From: Hyalella azteca
Taxonomy: Eukaryota; Arthropoda; Malacostraca; Amphipoda; Hyalellidae
Assembly: GCF_000764305.2 (NCBI RefSeq)
Contig: NW_025947685.1
Coordinates: forward strand, 62,001-126,000
Direction: 5' to 3'
Length of the DNA stretch: 64,000 nt
A program made the translations under genes and the position numbers. This document shows positions 23,601-36,100 of this stretch, in pieces; within the stretch, counting starts at the first letter, position 1; every line of letters begins with the position of its first letter. The notes under the pieces are model-generated. The model was not told where the DNA came from and searched no databases. It saw only the letters and a program-made list of their open reading frames with translations.

Positions 23601-26377
23601 CAACGGCAGCGGAAAACATTTATGCAAATCAGATACGGAGCGCCTATCAACGTTTAATTTCTAATGTACAATCTAATTTCTGTTTTGACCTGTTGGCTTG
23701 TTATTTAAAATACATGGTTCATTATTCATGATGGAACATTCTACCTATATTGTTTTGTGTGCGTTTGATGGTAAAATGTTGCGTTTGTTTGCTTCAAAAG
23801 ACTACATTAGTTCAATATGGTTAATAAGTTATTCTGTGTGGAGCCATTTTACCATTACCAATGTAATTATCATGACTCTTGCTGAAAAGCACTAAAAGTA
23901 TACTACTTCGTAAACTTGGTTGAACCGTAAAAGTGCACTACTTGGTTTTTCATCTGGATTCAAAAGATTCCTTTGTTCCTATTCATGCTTCGCAGTGCAG
24001 CGTGACGCGTGTAGGCGACGCGTCTTCAACTTCTTGCCAAATTCATGACTGCGAACGAGCGCCTCGATAATTCATGATCTGTTATTGGATTTTGAGTCCA
24101 TTCTTCTGTGTTCTTGACCATAAAAAAATTAGAGTTCTTCCGACTAAGAGCGAAATCTCTTCATTAGTTCAGGGCGAGTTCCCTCCGGGCAGCATTCTTT
24201 GGTAATTATATTGAACGCCATCGATTATTGAGCCCTGCTAAAGTTTCCAGTAGCAGTAATTGTGATAAACCTGGGCTTCTGGTCGCATACGTTATCTGAA
24301 AACAAGAAAGAAGCGTGCTGTTATTTTTAGGTAGGTTATTTGCTAAGATATATAAAGTCAAATTGCTAAGATATATATTTATTGCCGAGAAAAACCCTCC
24401 GAGTAATTGATGTTCATTCTGTTTCATGGTGATTCTCACGCCGAGAAATGAGGAGGCTGTGTCAACCAATGACACCTGACGGATGACTTGCATATCATTT
24501 ATCTTGTCCGTCAAAACAAGCGTCCCGTCGTGCAAGGGGGTTATTATAGTTCGCAAGAAGGCAAATAACAAACAATTAAGGAGCTGCCAGGTTGAATAAT
24601 TTAACTTTAGTGAGATTATTATAGCGGCTTCTAAGAGTTGTTCGTTCATGAAAATATTTGCTGTGTTTGTGAGCACATCAAGAGATCCCCAATGTTGTAG
24701 GCAAATCTAATTATGTTTCAATATGTTTCTGTCTGATAATTCCTTTTCGACATGTGCGAAATTTCATGTTATTCATCTTCTATATTATTTCTTCTCCACA
24801 AGCTGGTAAAATTTCACGATTAATTATACATCGGAAGCCAATTGGATGTTCACTTTTCTCTTTCCGATTGCAAATCGAAGAAGAAACTACGAACACTCCA
24901 TTTATTCATTTAACGAAACGTGTACCTTTATGTNCATCTATAATGGTCAAGGATTGTGAAGATCTTGAAAACAAATCGCTATTTATTTCGTCCAGATAAG
25001 ATTAGATCGCATTTCCTGATAGCTCTGCCAATATAACAACGTATTTTGCATGTGACTCACGCATGAACAAAAACATTGCATCTAAAAATGCTTCTTCTTC
25101 TGCCATTTTTACTTAATCCAATGCATGCAACCATCTCTTCTTATCTATGCCATTATACCATTAAAATTTAGGAATAATTGCTACAATGGGATTTTAGGCA
25201 GCAAGTTCATGATAGAAAAGCCATAAAATGTTTAGCTGACAAATGTCTTGAATTAGCATGGACAATGTTGGCTGCTAGTCCAGCTCTGGTAAAAAAATTG
25301 CTAAATGAAAATACAATGCAACGATTGTTGCAGCTAAAACTCTCACTATTCTAATGGAATGGCAAGCCGTGGGCAAAGTCGTACGTGAAGATAGTTCAAA
25401 GAATCTCATAACTGGAAAGTATAGAAATTATGGTGGAGTATTTCAAGGTAAAATGTGGGATACCACTGAATAGAAATAAAAAGAGAAATGGGAATAATTG
25501 TTTGTTAACTCACAGGTGTATCTTGCCACAATACCGTCAGCTCGGACCAATAATTTGTATAAAAGAAGGTATGGTTTATTTTATTCGTATCATTTTGCGA
25601 CCGTCCGACACTCACTTTAACGGCTAGAATTTATTTTCCTTAGCAGATACGATACCTGCCTATTGAATGACACGTTTTGTCCATAAAATCGGGCTCCAAA
25701 TCTTTAAGAATGCACAAAAATTGACTTAGACAACTTCTCCATTTTAACATTTGCGTTGTAATTGATTTCTAGGAGTTTTGCTTGTATCCCAATATCAGGC
25801 GCAATAATGAATTGCGTTGCACTAGAGCTCCATCGCAGCTGTCGATAATCGAGCGTTGCAATAGCGGGCTCATTCATCGCGCCAGCCTACCCTAATATAT
25901 TGTATTATCGATTTCACTCTCTAAAGTTGCTCCAGGACAAGTTCTGTGAGTTACAGGTTTTTTTGTCGCCAATTTAGTATAAAATTGAAAGAGGCCGCTT
26001 ATGTGTTATCTTGCTTAATTTTTTTCGTTGAATGGACTTGGATTTTTACGGCTTTCGGGACAGTATTAACTTCATGTGGACTGGATTTAGCAGAAGTTGT
26101 AGGTCCTTATCGTTATTCGTTAGATGACTGATGGTGCTTATAATGTGATAATGTAAACTACATGCACATGAAGACTTTTGTATCACAACCTGAATGAGAC
26201 GGTTCTATTTTAAGAAGCTTTTGGCAGTTATTCTGCATGCCTCTTATGATGACCGGGAAATTATGGACGCTCATATATAACGCGTTATATGCTGCAGATT
26301 GCTCGGTACTTTGTCATCAGCGAGAGAGGCTCTCGGCTGACCCCGTGTCCTAAGAAAACACTAGCGTCAGAACACTC
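20637..26377. other. Long stretch without recognisable genes
   Basis: No exon chain is supported. The longest frame is 156 codons on the minus strand (24206-24676), hydrophobic and without motifs, within chance expectation for this much sequence on six frames. A single N at 24934 marks another scaffold join. A small foldback lies near 23546-23578 (cgaatacaacc / ggttgtattccg). Confidence 0.45.
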
Positions 26378-26603
26378 CACCTGCATGCCCATCAAGCACC
26401 AGTGTCAGGACACTCCACCTGCATGCCCATCAAGCACCAGTGTCAGGACACGCACCTGCATGCCCATCAAGCACCAGTGTCAGGACACTCCACCTGCATG
26501 CCCATCAAGCACCAGTGTCAGGACAAGCACCTGCATGCCCATCAAGCACCAGTGTCAGGACAAGCACCTGCATGCCCATCAAGCACCAGTGTCAGGGCAC
26601 GCT
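26378..26603. repeat. 37-38 bp minisatellite, six units
   Basis: Units begin at 26378, 26416, 26453, 26491, 26528 and 26565 and read 'cacctgcatgcccatcaagc' followed by 'accagtgtcaggaca' and a two- or three-base variable end. Alternation of 37 and 38 bp makes the frames shift between units, so the open frames through it (MPIKHQCQD-type peptides) are not a stable protein repeat. Confidence 0.9.
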
Positions 26604-28506
26604 GCTGTACTGGACCACCCTCACCGTGCGCTATAAAATGCGTGTTCAAATTACTTTGAGATTTTTTTTTCCTGCGGAAACGTGATTTTATTTTGACTCT
26701 GCAAGTTTTTGATACCACCAATTCCGGGCGTTTTACTGGCGTTAACGTTACTTCTGCTATTTTCTCCACACAAATATAGTGAAGATGCTTCGGCTGGCAA
26801 CGCGTGTAAGCAAAACTCGGGAGATGACGCCATTATCACTGTTTGTGTGGCGCTATCATGTGTCTACGATAAAGATCCTTGCATGTTGATCTTGTGATAC
26901 TGGATCAGATCTAGCCAACAGGTCAGGCGCGAGCAACTCTTGAGTCGCGAGACTGCCCACATGCCGTTATTAATGCAAGAATTAAATGGTTTTCTCGCTA
27001 AAAGGAGGTTTGCACTACAAAAGCTCATCAAAAAATACGAATGCAATGAAAATATTGTATCCGTTTTCCTAAGCGTGTACACTGCAAAATTCGACTAAAA
27101 GCAAATGAGTTCGAATATTGAGTTCGTGAATGATTTTCCTATCACAATGCAATGTGAAACAGCAATACTTATCCTTAATTATACTTAATTACAGCGATGA
27201 TGCGAAGAGTTCAACGTACCCATATACTATTCCAAATTCATCTGCTTAACCAACAAAAGCGTCCATAGTATTGTGCATGATTTTTTAGTTACTGATCAGA
27301 AAAGAAAAAAATTAAACTCGTTAGTTTTTTTTTTGGGGGGGGGGGATATATTACAAAAGTAAGTTTTCAGCTCGCTTTTCTCAATCTATTTTTATAAGTT
27401 CTTCCAATTGGTCAAATTTTGAGCTGTGTTATACACTTGGAACTGTAGTCACTCGAGGACTCACCGACCTCTACATCCCCCAGGATCGATGACAACCGAA
27501 CGCTTTTCTGTGTTCTCTTTACCTGCCCCAAGGTTACGTGGTTATGAAATATTTATTTCATTAGCTTCGATGATGTAAAAACATTCGAATGTTACACACG
27601 TTCTGTATGTAATACAAAAATTCATGAATCTAGTCTACAATGTCTCCTGGCATAGCGTTATTGTTCCTGATGCCTTGGGCTCTGGTCGTTCAGTTCATTC
27701 GACCATTCGCATGAGTGATTCATTCACATAAAATGCGTCGTGGATGACAGGGGAAAGCTTTTTACGCGGCAGTCAAACCCAAATATCCATTTTTCGCGGT
27801 CTTAGTTTGCTCTCCATGCGCTCCGTGTATGATACTCAGCCTTGTTGTTATGAGAAAGAAACTTTTTCGCTTTGTTCCGGGGCTTCCTGAAGTTTTTCTT
27901 CCTGCTTTAGAAGAATGGCTCGCTGTCGATCAGAAGAATTACGCAGATTTACTGGCGCACCATGCAGAAACCTGCAACGAACCCATATGCTTCGGGGGCT
28001 GAAATCAGACATGTAGAACCTGATACTTGTGTTGAGATCTTGTAATCTGCGAAGATTTTGATCGAATGAAGCCAAATATCAGGTAATTTTAACTTGAATT
28101 TTAAGATTTGGTCCTAATTATCAAACTTAAACTAATTTTGTATATTATCAATCCTTTTGCATTCTAATTTCTAACTTGTGGTGCCTATTTTACGACTCCA
28201 TATCTGTGTTCAGTTTTAATCTACGGAAATTCGCGAGTGTTGTCACTGAAATCACGTGGGCAGATTCCCTCTCACCTTTTTTTCTGGTCAGTGGGAGTTA
28301 TCTGGAGCAATTTCCTCGCTTGTCGAAGGTAACAAAAAAGACCCAGCCTCATGCTTCACGAGGAAGGCTGTTCATGACCATCCATAATTAGTACCTGCTT
28401 GTTTTTCCTCAGGCTCGCGACACCAAATCTCGTGAACCAGATTGCGTCGTTTTTCAGGAGTTGTTTTGTCTTGCTTGCTGACGCAGAAGCCGCCGGTATC
28501 TGGTTT
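26604..28506. other. No confident gene; homopolymer tract
   Basis: Mostly AT-rich sequence. A T-run immediately followed by a G-run lies at about 27325-27347. One weak coding-like minus frame at 27848-28075 is listed separately. Confidence 0.45.
27848..28075 (-). CDS. Weak coding-like ORF, possible terminal exon
   Basis: The C-terminal half on the minus strand is protein-like (APVNLRNSSDRQRAILLKQE, then charged residues to the TAA at 27848). It is preceded by a usable acceptor (ttcgttgcag) near 27979. No domain is recognised and no upstream exon was found. It could be chance or an element relic. Confidence 0.18.
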   Translation of the reverse strand: MASFDQNLRRLQDLNTSIRFYMSDFSPRSIWVRCRFLHGAPVNLRNSSDRQRAILLKQEEKLQEAPEQSEKVSFS

Positions 28507-28653
28507 AGGGTCTATACTTTCAAAAAATGTTAAGAGATCGTAAGTTCATAAGCCAATCACTGACGGCCTTTCAAGCAAAATCCACCAATCATAGAAAAGA
28601 AAATAGAGCGTAAGTACTTACGTTCACTTAGCGAGTTTTGAAAGTATGGCCCC
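28507..28653. repeat. MITE, GGGGCCATACTTTC family, copy 4
   Basis: Opposite orientation to copy 1. It starts 'gggtctatactttcaaaa' and ends 'tttgaaagtatggcccc', with GTAAGTACTTAC near the right end. Confidence 0.9.
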
Positions 28654-28739
28654 AGGTATGCCTCCACTTACGCTCCCGCGAGAGCGCATAGGTACACAAA
28701 CAGATCAGTTTACACAAGCAGCTTCCTACCCGCTAGTGC

Positions 28740-28823
28740 AGAGGCTGTTTTTTTTTCAAGCTGGCTTTTTTCTACGCTGGCTTTTTTTCGAGCTGGCTTT
28801 TTTTACAAGCTGGCTTTTTTATG
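28740..28823. repeat. About 20 bp tandem repeat 'gctggctttttt'
   Basis: Four imperfect units of 'aagctggctttttt' with a variable spacer (cta, cga, aca). The short hydrophobic frame it creates is not credible as a gene. Confidence 0.75.
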
Positions 28824-29148
28824 GCTTCAATGTTTGATTTGAGATATCGAAGTGCGTGCACTCTAGCCCAATTTAGCAAGACGTCTTTATCAAGGCTTTA
28901 TGGTGGTATTCACGCTCAATTTAAGCCATTAATTATTTCGTTTTGAAATGACCCAGGTCACTCGCAATCATTTTTCAGAAGGGTTACTTGAACGTGTTTG
29001 CTACGTTCAGGAAGAAGTTGACCTGTACCATGAGCTGCTAAAATTTTAAACGCCATGCATACAGTCCGCCCTAGGACCATACAGTTGTCTCTTAACTTAG
29101 CGATCTTCAATTTATTTTTGTATTGGTTTTGATTATTTAATTTCAATA

Positions 29149-29264
29149 CGCCTGGTTGTCTATACACCTGGTTTTCTATACGCCTGGTTGTCTATACGCC
29201 TGGTTGTCTATACGCCTGGTTGTCTATACGCCTGGTTGTCTATACACCTGGTTGTCTATACACC
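29149..29264. repeat. 16 bp tandem repeat 'cgcctggttgtctata'
   Basis: Seven to eight nearly identical units, with 'cacctggtt' variants at both ends. Confidence 0.9.
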
Positions 29265-29969
29265 CTCATTCGTGAAAGCTTCCGGCACACTTTTGCTGCT
29301 CCGGTCTAATATTATTTTCCAGAAGAAAAAATATTCTTAAAACTACGAGTCTCGCAAATCTTTGAATCCCAAGGAAATGGCATCCAAAATGCCCATTATT
29401 CAGCCCAGGTTTCCTCTGAGTCTCAAACCCAGTTATCTTTTTCCGTTAAAATTTTTGCTCTGATATTTATATTTTGTTTTAAGATCGAGATCGAGATGTT
29501 AGCTCCAATTTTATATCGCCATTTTGAACTACGGACTATAAACTTGGTTGTTTATTTCATCACGCAGACATTTTTATTGAGTTGTATCTTTACCGACTAA
29601 CAAACCGAATGTATTTTGTTTCGTGCTTGATTCTATGTTCTACTTGTGATCAGCACGTGACAATGATTCAGTTGTTACTATATTTTACCATTGAAGGCTT
29701 TGTATATCGTCAAATTGGTTCTTTGTGCGCCTTGTTGCATAAAGAATATCGAATATCTGAATATTGACTGTTGTATCGTGACGTGATGAGTGTAATAGCG
29801 CGACTAGAATACAGGTTTGATGAGACAATGAAACAAACTTGCATGTATATTTAGGAAGAAATATTTAGTTACCCGCGAAGCCATTCTCTTAAATTTCTAT
29901 AATTAGAGACTTGAGCTGAATTTCAACTTTAATAAATGATTAACACGAAATTAACATAAACCCTCATCA

Positions 29970-30167
29970 GTACCACATATAATGTACCGTACTGTACTCG
30001 CAGGTACTCACCATGTACCGTGCTGTGCTCGCAGGTACTCACCATGTACCATGCTGTGCTCGCAGGTACTCACCATGTACCATGCTGTGCTCGCAGGTAC
30101 TCATGACGTCACCATATACCCTCATCAGTACCACACATCAAGTACCGTGCTGTGCTCGCAGGTACTC
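29970..30167 (+). repeat. 31 bp minisatellite abutting GST exon 1
   Basis: Units read 'gtgctcgcaggtactcacca' then 'tgtacc(a/g)tgct'. The AG of 'ctcgcag' ends at 30003, 30034, 30065 and 30096, and again at 30161, seven bases before the GST start codon. The unit ending at 30096 is followed by an upstream copy of the start-codon context (catgacgtcacc at 30102-30113). A longer piece, 'ccctcatcagtaccacata', is also duplicated (29961 and 30119). A reading frame beginning at the ATG at 29982 stays open and in phase with GST. Confidence 0.85.
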
Positions 30168-33100
30168 ATGACGTCACCGGAGTACAGACTAGAGTACTTT
30201 AACCTGAGGGGGCGCGCTGAGCCCATCCGCTGGGTGCTGGCGGTGGCAGAGCAGCCCTACCAGGACGTCAGGTTCGACAAGGAGACCGAGTGGCCGAAGA
30301 AGAAATCAGGTCAGTTTATTAAATAAACTTTAGTATAATTTACCAGGCTATAATGTAACCACTATGATGTTGCCCCAAACTTTGTTGTTATAAGTTAAGC
30401 GACTGGATTTATGGTGACCATAACCTTAACTTTTATATTTTTTCAGGCAACATACCATTTTAGTAAAAATTTTAATGCATCATTTGCATAATTGATCCTA
30501 ATTTGAAGAATTCATTCGGACGTCTATATTAAGGCTTTCTAGGTAACTGAGTATTTTAATTGAAGGTGCGAAAGCTCGTACAATTTAATTGTGATATTAG
30601 ATACAGAAATAACTCGATGTAGTTAAGTAGGTGAAGTATTATATGCGAACGAATCCTCACAGAAAAATGAGTGAGAATTTATCCGAATAGCGACTGTCCA
30701 ATTGCGCTCTGGTGCGTGTCATCCTGACCTATTTAATAGGCACCGCTATAGAGATGTGTATAAGAGACAGAAGTAACACAACTTAACATAAAATACCATA
30801 ACATAACATAAAATAACATAACATAACATAAAATAACACAACATAACATAAAATACCATAACATAACATAACATAACATAACATAACATCTGTCTCTTAT
30901 ACACATCTATAACATAAAATAACATAACATAACATAANNNNNNNNNNNNNNNNNNNNNNNNNNNNNNNNNNNNNNNNNNNNNNNNNNNNNNNNNNNNNNN
31001 NNNNNNNNNNNNNNNNNNNNNNNNNNNNNNNNNNNNNNNNNNNNNNNNNNNNNNNNNNNNNNNNNNNNNNNNNNNNNNNNNNNNNNNNNNNNNNNNNNNN
31101 NNNNNNNNNNNNNNNNNNNNNNNNNNNNNNNNNNNNNNNNNNNNNNNNNNNNNNNNNNNNNNNNNNNNNNNNNTTGCAGAGATACAACACCTATGTTACC
31201 AGACGCTGCCACAGCTGTCTCTTATACACATCTAGATGTGTATAAGAGACAGGACTTCACGTTTTCGTCGACGAGAAAATGCGCTCTCTGTCACTCACTG
31301 CAGTGAGTACTGAGTTATATTTTTATTGGAGGCTACATGTGAGACTGAGTATGTTAATATGCTGTTTACTCTATCGACGATCTAAGTGTGTCACTATTTA
31401 GACAATGCTTCCCATTGCTTTTTTGGAGGCTTCATGTGAGACTGAGGATGTTAATATGCTGTATAATCTATCGACGATCTAAGTGTGTCACTATTTAGAC
31501 ACTGCGCCCCATTGCTTTTTTGGAGGCTTCATGTGAGACTGGGTATGTTAATATGCTGTTTAATCTATCGACGATCTAAGTGTGTCACTATTTAGACACT
31601 GTGCCCCATTCATTTTTTGGAGGCTACATGTGAGACTGAGTGTTAATATGCTATTTAATCTATCGACGATCTCTGTGGATATGATGACGCCCTCGTCTTC
31701 CTCTTAACGATTTCCGTTGTAGTCCCTGGCGCCTGCGTCGCTTCACCTCATCAGAATTCTCTCACACGGCAGCGCTTCAGAAATTTATAGGCGTCGAAAT
31801 TTACGATCGTCTTGCCGTCATTTTTGTGAAGCGCTGTCACTTTTTACGGAGTGTTTTTTATTTTAATTTTTTGCGACTACCTTCCTGTAACATCACGATC
31901 TTCTTCCTGTAACATCTCGAGCTTCTGCCTGTAACATCACGATCTTCTGCCTGTAACGACATCACGATCTTCTGCCTGTAACATCACGATCTTCTGCCTG
32001 TAACATCACGATCTTCTGCCTGTAACATCACAATCTTCTGCCTGTAACATCACAATTTTCTTCTGTTTGCAATGACAAGACTTTCTGTCTAAAAATAATG
32101 ATCAATCAGTTATATATACATGACGACCTTTTTCTGGAACAGCGCCGCTATCTGGAACGTTAAAATGTTTTGTCTGTAAAATCAAGACTTTGTCTATGAA
32201 ATCACGGTATTCTGTCTGTAAACACTTTCTCTGGCATCTCAATTTTCTGGCTCTAAAACATCGACTATGCAAAATCGCGTCAGTCTCTGTAGAGTCACGT
32301 GTTTCTGTGAAGTTACAATAAATTAATTTATTAATTTAATTAGTTAATATTAATTAATTATTTAATATTAAGAATGTGAGGACAGGTGCCCTAGTTTTTC
32401 ATCTTCGGCGAATGCCTGTTTTTCACCCAATGAATTTCTTCATCCTATGTCCACGTAATACTGTAACAGACTTCATTTGATGTATTATTCAAAAACTGTA
32501 ATGTTATCAGAGTGATTGATGCATGAAATTTCTTCTGACACCTGACGTGTAAGAGTCAAACATTTAAATTCAGAAGAGTACGTGAGATGCCATTCTAATT
32601 AGCGCCCCGAGCTCGCGTACAGTTGCCTACATTCGCTTCGACTGAGCTAGAATTTCGATGCGAATTGCGCTTGCTTTTGATATATGACGGACAAGTATCA
32701 ATTGACGCTATGTAATGAATCTCACGGCAGGCCAGATGTCGGCAAGGCTCGATGTTCTCTTCCACATCAGTTTTATAAGTGGTGAATTTGAAATAGATTT
32801 ACCCGGCTTCATTGAATAATTTATAATTTGACCAGGCACCGCTGTGATAAAATTACTAAAGCTTATTTTATGTACATTCGCCTAATTAAAAGGTAATTAC
32901 GAATTTTATGAACTACTGCTTCATTAATCTATATCATTAACTTTATATTTTCTTATATAACAACTCTCCTATTTTTAAAATCACTTCTGCTGTATTTCTT
33001 TCAAATTCTTTCAATTTATTTGGGCCAGACATGAACGAACGATTGGGTCGACCGCTCCGCGTCGACAGGCTCGTTCGTTTGGCGCCGCGTAAGTTAGTTA

Positions 33101-36100
33101 GCGAGAGTTTGGTTCTTTCGAATCCTTTATTTCCTTGGGCACGCTGACATTTTAATCTGATAAGCGGACGCTGCCGCATTTTGTTAGCAACCTTCGTACA
33201 CGCTGCGAATTCCATTTCATGAACTAATCTCCTATCTTTTCATTGTTCTCAAACATTGTCAGTTTGTAAGCTTGTTGTTTTATGTGGGCTTGAGAAAAAC
33301 ATTAGGTATTTTTACTCAGTGGGGTTAGGTATGATTCAATGTGTTATTTTCGACACCATTTTATTAGCTTGAAGCCTCACGCGCTGCTTAGTATGGAACA
33401 GGAGCATCGTTAATTTCGCTTCCACTTGTTGAAGTTGTCAAACTTTCGTAATGCGTCGAAATTAACGATTGCTTCAGACGCACCGGCGGTCGCTTGCACC
33501 ACGATTGCGCAGGCCATCAATTCTGAAGTCGCCACCAAGATTGCTACAGCCTTATGAAGTATTTGACAACAAGACTTTGTTATTAGTGTTAATAAATGCT
33601 CAGAGATGTGACTGACATCATAACAATATCAGTGGGCAGTCATTCAGTAGTTGAACACTCGTACTTATTATTACTGTAACACTCGTAATTGATTTTTCAT
33701 AGTCGTCAGAAAAAAATAAGCTAATGTTTAGTTGCTGTCTAACGACGATTTTAAGGAATCCCTGCAAATCCGGTATATTTTACCCCATTTGTGAAAGTTA
33801 CCCTCAACTTAGATACATTACCTTCTTAGAAAAGATGCCGTGGTGGACAACAGCCTGAGCGAATTATCCATTGATAGTTATCGTTTCCAGAAGGAGCTAA
33901 TCTAAAATAGTGTTGGCGACTTGATCAATTTTATGTATTGAAGAGAAATTAAATGGCCTTGATCAAGCTGAGGCGATCTCACATTAAAATTCTGGTCTCA
34001 AAGTTTCTTGAAAGTTCCTATACATCGTTGCCGAATGATTTATAACAACAAAGTTCTTTGCCGCATCATAAACGTTGCCAGGACCAATGTTAATAATGCT
34101 AATCAGCTTGCATTTAGATTCAATTGCTCCCAATATTTTGACGAATAATGCTAACGGTGAACCTTCGTGATAATGGGACTTGTGTCTAACTTCCTTGTAT
34201 CGAATGTAAATCTTTGGAGCGTATCTGAATATTTGTTATTTGCAGATACGCCGTACGGGAAAGTGCCTGTCCTCTAGTCTAACTTCCTTGTATCGAATGT
34301 CAATCTTTGGAGCGTATCTGAATATTTGTTATTTGCAGATACGCCGTATGGGAAAGTGTCTGTCCTCTAGTCTAACTTCCTTGTATCGAATGTTAATCTT
34401 TGGAGCGTCTCTTAATATTTGTTATTTGCAGTATACGCCGTATGGGAAAGTGTCTGTCCTCTAGTCTAACTTCATTGTATCGAATGTTAATCTTTGGAGC
34501 GTATCTTAGTATTTCTTATTTGCAGATACGCCGTATGGGAAAGTGTCTGTCCTCTAGTCTAACTTCATTGTATCGAATGGTAATCTTTGGAGCGTCTCTT
34601 AATATTTGTTATTTGCAGATACGCCGTACGGGAAAGTGTCTGTCCTCTAGTCTAACTTCCTTGTATCGAATGTTAATCTTTGGAACGTATCTTAGTATTT
34701 CTTATTTGCAGATACGCCGTACGGGAAAGTGCCTGTCCTCTATGTCGATGGTCGTCCGCTGAGCCAGTCTGTGGCCATCTGCCGCTACTTAGGCGCAGTT
34801 CACGGCTTGTCCTCCAAGGACCCATGGTTGGCCGCCGTTGGGGATGAGGTGGCCGACAGCGTGCATGACCTTCTCCCTGTAGCAGCGCAGATCGTCTATG
34901 CCAAGTAAGAAAGCATTATGTTATAATGTGAATAAATAAAAAATAATTATAGCATGCTGCCTCCGTCAAATGTCTTAAGTATCGTAATGCAAGATACTTT
35001 AAATACGGGGGCAAATGAATGATATACATGTATCAAATACGTTATATTTCTTCGCTGCACCAATTTTGTGCAAACTTAGTATGCAACGCGTAATGTAGTG
35101 ATGTTAGAGTTCGAATACACTGCTAATGGTGGACCATTTGAATTTGCTTACGCATCGATTCCCTAATAACGTTCAAACAAACTTCCTAATAAACTTCAAC
35201 GTCGCACCTGTGAGTTGGGTTGCAAAATTTTTGGTTGAGCATGTACCCAATCATCATGCTATGTCTAGACATGCCCGAACATGTTCTAACGCGCCAGGTC
35301 CTCCATTATTTTAAGTCTCCCGTATCAGTAAATTTATTTTCGTCAAGGCAACGACAACACGGAATCCTTTAGAGCCGTGCGCTAAGGCCGGGGCTTTACG
35401 TCCAAACAAATGCTACGGCTTCGTCTGATTGCACTCACTCAGCTGCCACCTAATGGTTTCGAACCATCAAGTGCTGTCGAGGCTTGCTTTTTTCTCGACA
35501 AAAGCAGAAAAAGATGTTTTCTGTCCGCCACATTTTCGTTTGAACCCATGCTTTGTCCCCTGCTTTTTATAATGCTACTCGTTTTCTTTTTGTGAAAAAT
35601 GCTGGTCTCGAAAGATGTTTCTTGATCTTCTATTTTTAATAATGCACAGTTGCAAAGTAGAGAATTTTTTGCTCCTTTGAACTAGAATGTAATAAAAAAT
35701 ATTCCTTCTTAGACATGACTTGCCCTTTGTGTCGGATCATGTAACTGCTTCTGATTTTTAAGGACGGAGTCTATATATTTTTACGAAAATTTCTGGTTAT
35801 TAGGTAATTTTTTATACATAGTTTCGGTTTTGTCAAAGTACTTTCATCTAGTGAAGTATCGTGATCAAATGAGTAGTTAATTCTTTTTAATTGCACCAGG
35901 CATCAGGCGTTTCTAGGACTAAAGGCGTTTCTGAACTAAAATTTATCGCATTTTCTATCGCTTCATTTTGACCGGTCATGTTATTAAATTGAAAACTTCT
36001 CAAATCACATTGCATTTGAGAAGTTTTCTTATCACCTTGCATTTTCATCAGTTACCTTCACTCTATATACCGCTCATTTTCACCAGTTATCACCTTAAAA

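Noticed and set aside
24206..24676. 156-codon minus-strand open frame
   Set aside because: It is the longest frame of the desert, but hydrophobic, without motifs or splice framework, and about one such frame is expected by chance in 64 kb on six frames.
26289..26685. Overlapping plus-strand frames rich in MPIKHQCQD-type repeats
   Set aside because: They are products of a 37/38 bp minisatellite whose alternating length shifts frame between units. No start context or splice sites were seen.
35992..36027. Hairpin as a transcription terminator
   Set aside because: The setting is a eukaryotic intron, and the hairpin has no associated U-run or operon.
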